Of a stretch of DNA of 64,000 bases, positions 12,506 through 23,690 are shown piece after piece (position 1 is the stretch's first letter; every line of letters starts with the position of its first letter). The position numbers and the translations under genes were made by a program. The notes beneath the pieces are model-generated. The model saw nothing but the letters and a program-made list of their open reading frames with translations, had not been told where the DNA came from and made no database searches. This stretch comes from Salvator merianae (lineage: Eukaryota > Chordata > Lepidosauria > Squamata > Teiidae), in assembly GCA_003586115.2 (NCBI GenBank), contig QVOM02000119.1:45992742-46056741 (forward strand), in the 5' to 3' direction.

Positions 12506-12509
12506 TTCG
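12325..12509. repeat. Long compound (TTTCC)n-(TC)n-(TTTC)n tract
   Basis: About 100 bp of perfect TTTCC pentamers are followed by a TC dinucleotide run and TTTC-type tetramers and hexamers. One strand is pure pyrimidine for roughly 185 bp. The apparent open frames across it (poly Ser/Phe/Leu or Lys/Glu/Arg) are repeat artefacts. Confidence 0.98.
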
Positions 12510-14749
12510 TTGCCAAAAATGCACAGTCATGTTTAAGAATATTATGTAATGGAAGAAATAGTTATTTCGTTGCCTACAGCATTCTCTAATTTTCAGTATT
12601 CCCATTCTGATAAGGTAAGCCTAAAGGCCTCTTCTCTGATGTCTTCTTGAAGTTTTCTATTTGGGGAAGTTTCTGTTGTCCATTCTTTCTACCCACAGCC
12701 AGAACCAATTCTCCTTTAATTCTAATCTGTATCACATTCTTCAGTAATCTTTAATAATGCAAGTTTCCTTCTAGCTTTTTTTTTTTTTTTTCCCAGAGAG
12801 TGTTTAAGAGGTCTTTTCTCTGATTAGTAAGATAGATAAGATATGCCTTTATCCAGTTCTTTGATCTTTCTCCTTCCAATTGCTAAGTTTTTCATTTTCT
12901 GAGTTTTATATAAATTATAGAATATATAGCATTTTTCTAAAGTAAAATATGAATTAAAGTTTTTCAGAAAGTTTCATGGGAAGAAATTGCTAAATTCCAG
13001 TGGCAGCTTGTGAACCAGGACTACAGAGGGTCAAGGTTCTAATCTGATATGCACCATTCCGGGAGTTGAAATCCAAGCTTCTGATTGGAACTTTTCTCTT
13101 CACCTGCTGTCCTGTGGCCTCAGTCCAGCAGGCTATCCTACAAATAAGTTGCCTCTCTAACAAACCCATGTAGCTTTGAAATTTGCACAAACTGCTTTGG
13201 AAATCAAAATAACACTAATATAACATCTGCATCTATTTGTTTCTTTAAAAAGAACAAGGTTGAGGTTGCAGTTGTTTGCATTCTGATGAATAAAGTTGTG
13301 CTGCACAGATCTAATGCTTTATACTTTCTCCTGAGGATATGAGCCCATTTGAAGATACTGCAACATATTTCTACATCAGCATTCACATGCTTGTACTGTC
13401 AAATTCAACTCCTTTGTGTAATTGCCGGTGTGCAAATCCCATTGGAGTTCCTGGGAATTGCATCTGTTAAGCCATGTATCACATTGTGCTGAATATTTGC
13501 AGAATAAAGAGCAAGTTGACTTCTAATATCACAGGGACCTTCGTTTATACTTATAAATCTATCACATATTTTTATTATCTAATTAATTTGATGAAGGCCT
13601 CTGCAAGTAACCTATCCCATAACATTTGCTTTTTAAAATGTGGGGCTGGCAGGTGTGCATCCTTTAGGGATATATAAATGTCAGTTTTTAGTTTCTAATA
13701 TTATCAATTAAAAATTTAGTTCATAATATTTCTAAATCAGCTTGTATTTTATTAATTATTTATTGATTTGCTTAATTACACTGAAGGTCTTTCCAGACTT
13801 AACTATGGTGTTTCTGGACAGTGTAGGATGACCTTTTCCAGAACAATCAACCCTTCTGATTCTGGGACAGGTTGCTACTGGATTCAGAACAGGGCTGATT
13901 TCATTTGGATAGACTGTTCTGCTTTCACCCCAACCATTGCCTCCAGAGAGCCCTGGTCTTTGGAGTTTCCAGCCTGGCCATTTTTGAACTGGTCCAACTT
14001 TCAGCAATACTTCCTGGAGCATCACTATAACATGTCACCTGTACCATCCACATATGTCCATAGTCCAGTATACTGGTCCTGGATCAGTTGTAGACCTCAG
14101 TGCCAAGATCTACAACTACACTGGGCTAGGGTGCCATTCTGTATGCCCTAGTCCAGCCCATGCTTCATCCAACACAGATGAGGTGTGACAGGGCAGGGTC
14201 TCCCATAGTCCACAGTAGCATGTGGACAAGCAGCTCCATTTCCCAGAATTTGTTGCCAAATAATGACCAGTGTAGAATAGGCCTCACTACCCAGCACTAA
14301 ATATGAAAACTCCCTCACACTTTTTTTTGGGGGGGTGGGGAGTAAAATCTCTGGGGAATATATTAATAATATTTATCATTATAAGAATAGAAATTATTAT
14401 TTATGTTTCATTTTACTGCCACAGAAGACCCATCATGCCTGAAAGGACAGAGAGAGATAACAAGCTGGGGAGCAACTCTCAGGTCCCAGAAATGGCCTCT
14501 TCCTCCCCCAGCTGCACATCTGAAAGAGAGTGAATTTTCATCATGTATTGTATTTTGTTTGTGTAAACCACTATAGGACCTCAGAGTGAAGAGTGTCACA
14601 GAAATATAAACAAATATTCTACCCTATACCCTAAGGTCCTGGGAGAAGGTGCAGCAGTTTAAAACCAGACAAGACTTGAACTTGCTGTCCTCTCCCAAGG
14701 CTGACCGCATGTTGAGGAATCAAGGCAACTTGATTTCCTTCCCCCTTTT
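12510..14749. other. Unassigned sequence
   Basis: Contains a 14-15 base T run at about 12777-12791 and AT-rich stretches. The 13780-14290 part is GC-richer and may be a degenerate transposon, but no matching copy or inverted termini were found. No gene recognised. Confidence 0.35.
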
Positions 14750-14939
14750 CAGACGCCTTTCAGTGGGGCAAGGGTTAACCACAGGTCATGCATATAATTG
14801 GACTTAATTGATATCTTCCGTCCTTAAGGGTAAAAAAGGCTTATTAACATACTCATTTCCAGAACCCTATACCTCGCTTTGCTAGTACCAATAGGTGAGA
14901 AGTTACCCAGGGTGTTGTGGTGCTTTTCCAGTCCCTTAA

Positions 14940-15282
14940 GCCTGACCCTTCAATCTTTGCAAACTTCCTGCTAGCTTATGTGCGAGACAGCTTCTGCTTT
15001 GTTACTTCTGTCCACATCTGAGAATATCGTCTCTGAGCAAGAGAAGACCCTGAGAAAGGTATAATTCCCTTTGTCATAACTAACTCTTTCCATTTTGCTT
15101 TCCTTTCAATTCACACTAAGTGATCTGCTTCACTGTGCATTAATCCTGCTCCCCTTCTCCCTTTTTCTTTTTACATTTTAGTTAAAGGAACTATTTTAGC
15201 AGTGGAAAAGGGAGAGTGTGGCTTGGCACAGTTACCCCAGTTCATTGTGGGTGTACATTTGATGATTGTTTGGTGAATGTCC
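14940..15282 (+). mobile_element. LTR-like repeat, family G, copy 1
   Basis: The segment 15180-15275 aligns with the reverse complement of about 38700-38800. Shared blocks include GTTAAAG, GAAAAAGGGAGA-type, CTTGGCA and CCCCAGTTCATT. Upstream is pyrimidine-rich. It is cut at 15282/15283 by the LTR described next. LTR nature is inferred from similarity in style to the other blocks; the repetition itself is seen directly. Confidence 0.5.
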
Positions 15283-15839
15283 TGTCGCACCAGACAGTGA
15301 GAATTTCCAGCCCCCAAAGACTGAGCCAACAACAGGGTACAAATGGTAGATGGTCTTTATTAAGTGCTACAATAAAGCTTGCACATGACAGTTTTATTAC
15401 CAAATCCAGAGGAGCAGACGGGAAGGGTCAGGGAAGCAGGAGCTGAGGTCAAGAGCCAGGATGAGTCAGTCCAAGTGCAGTATCCAGGGGCATGAGAGTT
15501 GCTTGTAGGACGAGTTGCCAACAACACCTGATGCAGGTTTTTCCTGGTCTTTTATCCTTCAGGCTCAGACTCAAAGTCCAACAGGTGGGAAGGGTGTGGG
15601 CAGCATTCTTTCCTCTTTTGCTTTAGCCCTAAAGCCCTAAACCTATTAACCTTTTCCTGCCTCTGCTGACTAGGGAGAGGTCTCCCCATCCCTGGACTAT
15701 GGGAAGGCCCAGATCCTGGAGAGTCCGTGCCACCTGGGTCAGGGTCTTCCAGCCTAAAGGGTCACTGTGTGCTGGTGTCCTGTCCTCATCTGAGGAGTCC
15801 AAGGAATCTGCTGCCACTGGTGCAGGGCGGGGCATGACA
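15283..15839 (-). mobile_element. Solo LTR-like element (minus strand)
   Basis: Read on the minus strand it begins TGTCATGCC (from 15839) and ends GTGCGACA (15283), so it has the TG...CA ends of an LTR. A TATA-like ATAAAAGA box is the complement of about 15549-15556. Poly-A signals AATAAA are the complements of 15393-15398 and 15356-15361, the usual U3-R-U5 order and spacing. Length is about 557 bp. I see no internal retroviral or Gypsy coding region on either side, no clear primer-binding site or polypurine tract, and no convincing target duplication (left flank ...GTCC, right flank GGGAA...). The 5' boundary could be further out. ERV versus Ty3/Gypsy origin cannot be decided. Confidence 0.6.
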
Positions 15840-16206
15840 GGGAACAGCAATTGCTGATTGACCAAGAAATTCCTCATGCTGCTATGCCTTACTGAACTCT
15901 CTGTTTCGTGTCCTTGTTCCTTTAATCGTGTGCAGTGCTGCTTGGCTTCAGGTCTAGGAGGCAGTGTAAACCTCTGTCTTGATTTTGTTCCTTTACTGTG
16001 GTTGCAGTGAAAATCTCCCTCATCTGCTACAAACTGCAAATATCATTTGATTAATTTGTCCAACCTGGAAAATGTTTTAGTGTCTTCTTGCTATCAGTTA
16101 AAAGTTATCATTTGACTAATTTAACCAACTCTGAAAGTATTCTGTTGTTGCCCCTTGCTTCTATCATTGCCATTTGCTGTGTAATAGAGTTATTTTCTAT
16201 GTGACA
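15840..16206. other. Unassigned sequence flanking the LTR
   Basis: It could be extra LTR sequence or part of the target. A minus-strand open frame runs from 16039 into the LTR, but it has no recognisable domain. Confidence 0.4.
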
Positions 16207-16563
16207 GGCCTGTCCACATGCCCATGCTGCCACTGTATCCCAGAGTGCTCACAGCTGCTCCCGGACATTACTAGCTATGGACAACTAAACTGTGGACAGC
16301 TTGACCAGGAGCAGCTAGCATGCAATGCTGTGAGTGGGTATGGCAGTGCAGTCACACACCACATCCCAATCACCATGGCACCGACTGTTGCCGCAGCCAT
16401 TGCCATGACAATCTGGCCTGCCCTGGTCAGACCATCTGCATATCAAGTGCTGTTGGTCCAGTTTAGGCCTTTATCAGCCCTTGGAGTGCAAATGGCTGCC
16501 CCCAAGCCTAATGCTCACCACTATTACTATACCATACCAGGCCGTTAGGTGCAAACAGATCCC
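16207..16563 (+). mobile_element. Family A MITE, copy A3 (diverged)
   Basis: Starts GGCCTGTCCACATG and ends TTAGGTGCAAACAGATCCC. The body keeps the GAGCAG, CACCATGGCA and GGCTGC landmarks in family order, but is more diverged. The hairpin near the 3' end is not self-complementary any more. No coding capacity. Confidence 0.6.
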
Positions 16564-17689
16564 TAGTCTCAGAAACTTCTTAGAACACTATACCTTGCAA
16601 AAATCACTCAACCACATCTAATCCTGCAGTTAAATAGCAAACTAATCACTCCTTGTGGGTAGTAATTAGAACTTGCTGACTATTATATTGTATAGTATGC
16701 TTCTATTTTCTGCCTGCTTTTCAATATTGTTTAATAAAGATTTTTAAATTTGGAAGCTTCTGGCATTTTGAAGTGCTTCTGCTTTGCACTTTCCTTGTCC
16801 TTACAAATCCTTGGCAGACAAATTGAAATTCCATAGATTCAACCCCAACCATACTAAAGGTCAAATGTTATGAACTGGGAATTAAATTCACCAAACCAGT
16901 GCATATCACTGCATTTGGCTCAGTAGTTCCATTTAACTCTACTAGGTAAACAGTGCAGGGCTAATGTTTAAATAATTTCTTACACAATGTGACCTAATAT
17001 AAGGTTGCTTGCTTAATAATTTTAAATTGACATTGTATTTGATTGTAAAAAAATTATCAACAAATTACACTGGCTAGTGATATCAAACACCCAGTATTTC
17101 TTCTTAGAGAAAATGAGAATTTACCTTGCCTTTTATGGTTAGTGTGTTAGACTTCCTGCACTTAATTTCTTCTGCATTTTGGTTCCTCCCTCATCTTTCC
17201 TGACTAAGGCATAACATATTTTTGATTATATTATCTAATCTATTAAAATGTTTTAGATGCTTTCTCTAGGTTTCTGCCCATGAATACAGTCTAGAAACAA
17301 GTGATGCTGTCTGACTCCAATGTGCATTTGTAATTGATGCTTACAAACTTGCATAAAATCAGTGCAGTTAAAAGAAAATCCACTAGGTGGTTCTGGTGTT
17401 CTTCTGACAAACATCAAACATGTTAGTGCCAAGTAAGTAGTATTTTATTTTTCTGTTGTGTGTATGAGCATATTTTATAACCTCAAGCTGAATATTTACA
17501 CATATTTACTTCTTAAAATGTTACCGACACATTAAAGAGGATCTTTAGCTCACTAATAAATACAGATCTGTGGCTTTTGCCTAAAGTTGCAAGTGTTTGT
17601 GAAAAGATCTATGCATATAGAAATTACATCAATGATGTTATTTCAGGCAATGGAAACACTGTTTTAAATAACCATGAGGACATTTTAAC
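16564..17689. other. Unassigned AT-rich sequence
   Basis: No feature recognised. Confidence 0.4.
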
Positions 17690-18060
17690 GGTGCCTCCAG
17701 ACATGGATGAAAATCCATGACACTCTTGGCATTATGGAAGCAGAATCCCAAAATAGCAATACGGTACTGGATTTCCTGTCGTATCATTTCTCTTATTTTG
17801 TTTGCTGTCTGTTCATGTAATTGTTTCTTTTGCAAAATACCTGTAAGTTAGCAAGCATGAGTAAAAAACAAAGGGAAGGGGCACTTCCTAACCTACAGGT
17901 ATTTTGCAAGAGGAATGACTATGCGAACAGACGACAAATGAGGTAAGAGCCCAGAATTTTCTAGGGATGCCTTCTGCCATCTAGCAGGGTTGGTGAGAGG
18001 TGATTATAGGATCTAAAGAAGATCCCACAATTTCCTCTTGCCATCTGGAGGCATCCTAAG
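17690..18060. mobile_element. Fold-back element with long imperfect inverted arms (family B-like termini)
   Basis: The left end has TGCCTCCAGAC (17692-17702) and the right end is the complement of GGATGCCTCCAGATGG (about 18041-18057). Inside, 17790-17851 and 17888-17949 are a strong inverted repeat. The innermost part, TTGCAAAATACCTGTA followed by (A/G)GTTAG, is nearly perfect over about 25 bp, around a 36-bp spacer. The two halves are nearly equal in length, so the entire element may be one decayed hairpin. The termini resemble family B (56.5 and 61.7 kb), but the body does not. Confidence 0.65.
17790..17949. repeat. Inverted repeat, 62-bp arms
   Basis: Arms 17790-17851 and 17888-17949; spacer 17852-17887. 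The inner 25 bp match with two or so mismatches, the outer part with more. Confidence 0.85.
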
Positions 18061-18629
18061 GCTCTGTGGTTGCTTCCATATTGCACACATGAATGCAAAG
18101 CATGGAACACCCTTCCTGGCCCAATTCAAATGATTGGGGCCAGGAAGGAAGAGTTGGTGGGGACTGTGCCAGCAGCCATCTACATGATCACTGCTGGTTC
18201 CAGCCTAACTCCAGAAGCTGGTAACAAAAGTTTCCTAGCCTCCAAAGTTTCAGGCGAAAGTTCTTTTTGCACTGCACCTCCAATGGCTCATTTCCAGGGC
18301 CATTTCTGAGAACCCAGTGAAATGATACTGTGGTCCACACATTGCTTGGCCTAGTCCACTACAGGGAATGCTCAGGAGACCACTTTAAAGCAGTCTCTCA
18401 GCAATGTGTTTTCCGGTACATTTTCCTTGCCCAGGAGTGGACCACCCATGGGAATCATGTGCGCAGGGCATTCCCTGGAAGTCATGTTGTTAAAGGCCAT
18501 GCCCTGGGTTTTTAGTTGTTTTGGGGAAATTAGCTTTTGCCCAGGCATTTAGACCTTCTTAGGGATCGATTTCTTGGTTATGGTTTTAATATCGCTAAAT
18601 TGACATAGAAAATGCAAATAAAGAGGAGG
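18061..18629. other. Unassigned, possible diverged MITE
   Basis: GC-richer than the flanks. A hairpin-like pair CTTCCTGGCCCAATTCAAATGATTGGGGCCAGGAAG spans 18112-18147 (15-16 bp arms). The stretch CAGGAGACCACTTTAAAG (18373-18390) has a relative CAGGAGACCATTTTAAAATG at about 53660. It may belong to another low-copy transposon family. Confidence 0.45.
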
Positions 18630-19135
18630 TAATCCTTGAAAAGAATGGTGCATCTTTATTAGGACCCAGCAAAAAGATTGAAATCCAAAGAAATAGCAAT
18701 AAACAATGTAATTTGTTAGAATCAGCTAGTTTCATAAGTAGGATAGGTAGTTTGGCATTTAGAAAAGAAAAAGAGAAAGGCTTGGCTCCAAACTAAGTAA
18801 GGAGACCTATTTAGTGTGTGTAAAAGGGGTAGAAAGTGGGGGGGGGGGGAGAGAAAGAGAGAGAGTCTGGAAGAAGCTAGCAATGTAGACTAGAGAAGGT
18901 TCCTAGTACTAAAGGGATAAATCTCACCCATCTGTAGTCTCTTCCAGGTAAAATCTTAGAAAAATCTGTTCTCTCTCCATTTCAGGAGAGGAGTAAAATC
19001 AGCTCTCAGCAAAGGTAACAATGGCACTGAGATGTTCTCTTCTTCCTCTGCTCCATGATGTCTCTTCTCCTGCTCTTCTCCTAACTTCCTAATAGTAAAA
19101 CCTGAACTTTTTATATTCTTTTTCCCAAGCAGAAA
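18630..19135 (-). mobile_element. LTR-like block
   Basis: On the minus strand an AATATAAAAAG TATA-like box (complement of about 19108-19118) is followed about 450 bp later by CTAATAAAGATG (AATAAA is the complement of 18655-18660). This order is what an LTR promoter and poly-A signal would give. No TG/CA boundaries were found. A G run at 18838-18849 and a GA tract lie inside. Inference only. Confidence 0.3.
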
Positions 19136-22100
19136 AAGGAGGAAACTTCTTGTAGCTGAGCAAAAATGTGAGTTTTTTCACGTAGACAGATAAACAGACA
19201 ACTACACTGGTTGATGAGCTTAAATTGTGCTATTTGCATTCTTAATGAGAAGTTCTCAAGGTGTAGGTTTGAACAATAGGACTAGCTGATGGCCAAATAG
19301 TTGCCCAACCTTTTGTTAACCATTAATGCATAATTTCCTGAGCTGATTCTCAGCAGCCAGGTTAACTTATTCAAGAAATAAGCAGAGGAAAACAGGGTCC
19401 AAGATTCTGGTCAGATTCCCTGTATTTGAATCCTTATAGTTATAGTTATATTTCATAGGATCCATGCCAATCTCTACATAGTTATGCGCTCCAGTTTCTG
19501 TATGGCACGGCTACAAGTGTCTGCATTACAATGTGTTCCTAGGGACCAGTCTCATGGATCCTACATTCCCTGGAGACAGCTAGCACAGAACCCATGGACT
19601 GCGCAGAAGCTGCCTGAGATGTCCATAAGCAAAATGCTCATTTCAGCCCTTGCCGTTTTGGGGAGAACAGAAATGAAAAAGATGTAAGCTTTGGGAGCTT
19701 TATAAACAATTTCTTTATGATACTTCTTTGGCTTTATTTTGACTGTTCAACTTGAAAAGTAATCTGACATTGCGGAGCATTATCTTTGTTCTGGTTCTAG
19801 TTCGCCCTTTTATCAGTCTTTGCCCCCCTGGCTTCCTGCAGTGCCTGATAGCTGCAGTGGTTCCATTGATGAAATAAAATCCTTCCATTAGCCACAGCTG
19901 AAAAAAAGGAGGAGGACTCACTAGGACCAGCATAGACAATTATTGCTCTTGAGGAGCAGATTATCACTAAGATGCCAAGCAGCATCTTTCAAGGAATATT
20001 TCTGTTGCAGGAAATAATAGATTTACTGTGGCAAAATGTTTAATGAACTAAACTGACTTCATCTATAGCTGACTCTGCCTGAAAAAATTGGAGAGAGAGT
20101 TGATTGAAATATACAAACCCCTTTTTACATCTCACAGCAAAACTGTAAGGTAGTAATTATTTCTGTTACTAAATTGCTAATAATTGGGTCCAGTTAGTTA
20201 GAGTGAGGAGAACTTCAGTCATTTTTTTGTTGTTTATCAGATGTAGAAATGGATTATTCTACTTCTAAAGAGTGAAGTTCCGATCTTTCACCATTCACAA
20301 TTTTTGTTCCTAAAGTGGGTTTAATTCAGTTCATGCCATGGTGGCATTACTGCTATGTAAAAAGAGATGTATGAATATTATTGTTCAGTTAGGGTTTTTT
20401 GCATCAAATGTATGAGCGTTGGACAAGAAAAAAATTGACAAATTACCTTCAAAAATCTTCAGTTAAGCCAGGAAGTATTCTTTGGTAACCATATATGATA
20501 GCTGATACCTTTCTTCCATTGGTGGATTTCCCAAATGGTTGGCTGCTGTGTTAAACAAAGATCAGGATTTCACTTCTGGAGGGAGGCAACTCTCTCATGG
20601 GTGCATGGAGGAGGCACCATGATCTGCCTCTGAAAAGGATGGCTCAGTATCTCCATTCTAGAGTGTGGAGATGTCATTTTCAGTGGCCAATCACAGCTCC
20701 TCCATTCATGGTATAAAGACGTATCTTGCAAAAAAGAGAGTTTCAGCCTTGATCACACCTGGAATGGGGTGGCACAATAACTGTAAGATACCTACAGCCA
20801 CCACAAATGGAGACACAACAGTAGTGAACATCTCAGGTGGTGATGGGTGCTTCCTTTTGCAGGTGGAGAAGCAGCCTTAGTCTAGAAGCACTTTTGGCTT
20901 AACCCAGCAAGGATTCCCTTCAACTATAGTGTCAATCTATCCTGAAGAAAACAAAGATTAATGGGCAGTACATTTAACAAGCTTTCTGTTCATATAAAGC
21001 TACCATTGTCCTTGGAAAATAGAGGTGCACATTAATAGAAAGAGTAAGGAGCGATTTTAACCAGTATTTTAACTGATTGCAATTACTACCTGAATTATAA
21101 ACACCCATACTTGCCTAGCTTCATATCATGTGACACTAAGCAAGACCCTAATTTTCAACACCAATCCACACATCCCAATAAGTTACCCCTCTTGAGAACC
21201 ATATGTGTTCCAAGTTATGAATATCTATTTAGTAACTTTTTAAAGAAAACCAATTTGTAATCGCAAAACTTTCTGGGGGTTTACTGTGTTATAATTATTA
21301 ATCTGATCATTTGAATTATGAACTATACTTGCTATGGGGTTACTTAGGTGAGCAGCCCATAGCAATTGCCCAATTTCTGTCCTTAAAGTCTTTGAATAAC
21401 AGAAATACAGAAGAGTTAATGGTAGTTACCATTACATGTGGATTATAAGGTTGATTAACACTGCACTAGTGTAAAATAGTCTGCTGACTTGGAATTATTT
21501 TTTTTTTAATTTGACCCTTTTCTAGACCTGAAGCATCCCAATAGTATATTCTTAGTCTATATGTTATTTACTCATATGAAATACTTTCACTCAGTTATTG
21601 GTCCTCTGCCTACACTATTATGTAATGATGATTGGTGATAGTAACTGCTGTGACAGTGGTATCTTGAAACACTTTTCCATATCCATGGCAAACACAGAAC
21701 CAAAGTATGACAGTTCTGCGAGGTTGTTTAAAATGATATTTATAGTCCATTTTTTCAGACTTCGTACTAAAATACAATGGAACAAATGAATACTGAACAA
21801 ACAATGAAAAAGAAGTTAGAATCACATATCTTTGATACTTTTTTGTCCCTGACTGCTCTGTCCTTGGACCTTCTTTTCCAGATTTTCTGTTTTATTTGGA
21901 AGCTTTCATTGTATTTTTTGCCACATGCCACACATTCTTCAGCAGATAGTTTCAGGCCTGTGACCACACTAAAGCTATTACCAGTTGGATACCATGCCAA
22001 GACTAGGATGTAACAAACTGTAGCACTAGTTTTTTTGTTTATAATGCATTTAAAATTTCTTGCAAAAGGGTCAAACAAGACATGCCCTTAAACTCCTTCA

Positions 22101-22346
22101 AACTCTTTTGTGAATAATTTAAATCTAGAAAAGTGCTCAGGAGGAGGGAACAGGAGGAAATAATTATCTCCGTCTTCCGACTGAAACAGAAGAATTATTT
22201 GAGGAGGATGAAGTAGTGCAATTCAAAATCTCTATGATAGAAGTGTGCAAAGTGCCATTCTGAATGCTTTTCGGAGCATTTGAGATTGCCATGCCCCTGT
22301 TCTGTGAGGACAAAGTTTTAGATGGAACATGTAGCACAGTGACTTT
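19136..22346. other. Unassigned sequence
   Basis: No supported gene. Small ATAGTT tandem at about 19436-19454. The block 20570-20890 is GC-richer and may be an old transposon, but no partner was found in the window. Confidence 0.35.
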
Positions 22347-22848
22347 GGCCCTTTCTGCACTTATCATAGTTCAGGAATAGGAGCCCTCATAGTCCTCTTC
22401 TGGGACACATCAGTTTGTGTGTTAGTGCAGATCTGTAAGGCCCCATCCCCCGCTGGTCCGCTCCATCCACAAAGAATGCAGCATGTTCTCAATCAGGGAG
22501 ACCCTGATTCGGATTACAGGTAGACCTTGACATCGAGGTGTACTGGCCAACCAATGTGGCCTAGTCTAAAACACAGAGTTGTGTAAAAGGCACACCTCTC
22601 ATGTTTGGGATTACCAGGGGACCCATTTTGGCAGTGAACCAAAGTGGTTGCTGAAATGGGTCCCCTGGAGACTCCAAAGCTAGAAAATTTTGTTCCTAGC
22701 CCTCAGAGCACTCAGGGTGGGGTGAGGACTAGTTGTCATGCAGACAATGCTGTTGTAGACCATGTCTTTCCATGGCCTGAACCAGGAAACCTGGCCAATC
22801 CAGACTCATTGGTTCAGACCACGGAGAGGTAAGTGTGCAGAAAGGGCC
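22347..22848. mobile_element. Family D terminal-inverted-repeat element, copy D1
   Basis: Begins GGCCCTTTCTGCACTTA and ends TAAGTGTGCAGAAAGGGCC, nearly perfect inverted repeats of 17-19 bp. Length is 502 bp. It contains two internal hairpins: 22491-22509 and the larger 22614-22634/22650-22668. There is no coding capacity. The terminus style suggests a hAT-type non-autonomous element, but an 8-bp target duplication is not visible. Confidence 0.75.
22614..22668. repeat. Internal hairpin of D1
   Basis: Left arm 22614-22634 and right arm 22650-22668. CCAGGGGACCCATTT pairs with AAATGGGTCCCCTGG, with a 15-nt loop. A second small hairpin (AATCAGGG/CCCTGATT, 3-nt loop) lies at 22491-22509. Confidence 0.9.
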
Positions 22849-23254
22849 TAGGGGAAATCCAGCAAGCCTGAAATTAAACTAGGCTATGTGAGTACATCAT
22901 TGTCCAGCCTGACATGGAGCTAGGTGGCTCTGCCCTACAGGCTTTGAGAAGACCACAGGGGGCAACCAGGAGCAAAATGAAGTCCAGAGAGTGCTCATGT
23001 AAGAACGGTATAGTCATATAAGAGGAGCATGGTTTCTTCAAGTGCTTTCGAAAACATTCAAGACAACATTGTACAGAATACCTACTCTGTGGTATTATTC
23101 AGACTGAGAAAAGATCCAAATATAAAAAGATAAATGATTGCAAACAGAAATATTCTTCTCTATTCTAATTCAGAGTACCACAAAACCTTTTCAGCAGGGA
23201 TGTAAAATAATATGACTGGAGGAAAAATAATAATGACTGGAGGGCAGGAAAGGC
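22849..23254. other. Unassigned sequence
   Basis: No feature recognised. Confidence 0.4.
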
Positions 23255-23690
23255 AACGTACACTATGATGATAATAACGATGATGATGATGATGTTTATT
23301 TATGATGCCCCTTTCACCAAATGGCAGAACAAAAAGAACACATATAATTGAAAGGCAAACAAAACAAACAAAATATGTATGTGTGTATGTATATACATTA
23401 TATATAAAAATTGAATGGTACATGTAAAATCAACATCCCGTTCCTCACCAGATGCTTCACATCTCTACAACTACAGATCTAAATGATTCACTCTGGTGAA
23501 TCAAAAAGGAAAGTCTTCAACCCCTTCCAAAAGCAGAGGAGATCGTCCTCCAGCCAAAGGTCCAGAAGAAGACTGTTCCACAAATTTGGGCCAGGTCTTG
23601 AAAGGCTCACAGCCTTGAGGTGGCGGGATGTATTGGTGGAACAGCCAGTAATCCCTTGGCTGTAGAGCATAGGTAGCATGAGATAACATG
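23255..23690 (-). mobile_element. L2 LINE fragment, end of ORF2 and 3' end
   Basis: The minus strand encodes PNLWNSLLLDLW...GLKTFLF (about 23600-23500), matching the closing LWNSLP...KTWLF segment of L2-type ORF2. The 3' region ends in a GAT/ATAA-rich tail (plus strand 23268-23300, ATGATG repeats then TTTATTTATGATGC). Broken and 5'-truncated. Confidence 0.65.
23270..23296. repeat. (GAT)n short microsatellite
   Basis: ATGATGATAATAACGATGATGATGATGATG-type tract at the L2 tail. Confidence 0.8.

Noticed and set aside
12217..12605. Open frames of 81-114 codons on both strands across the pyrimidine tract
   Set aside because: They consist of Ser/Phe/Leu or Lys/Glu/Arg repeats created by the microsatellite; both strands and several frames are open at once.
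15629..16039. 136-codon minus-strand frame ending in the LTR
   Set aside because: It crosses the apparent LTR boundary and has no gag, pol or env-like motif; an LTR does not normally encode protein.
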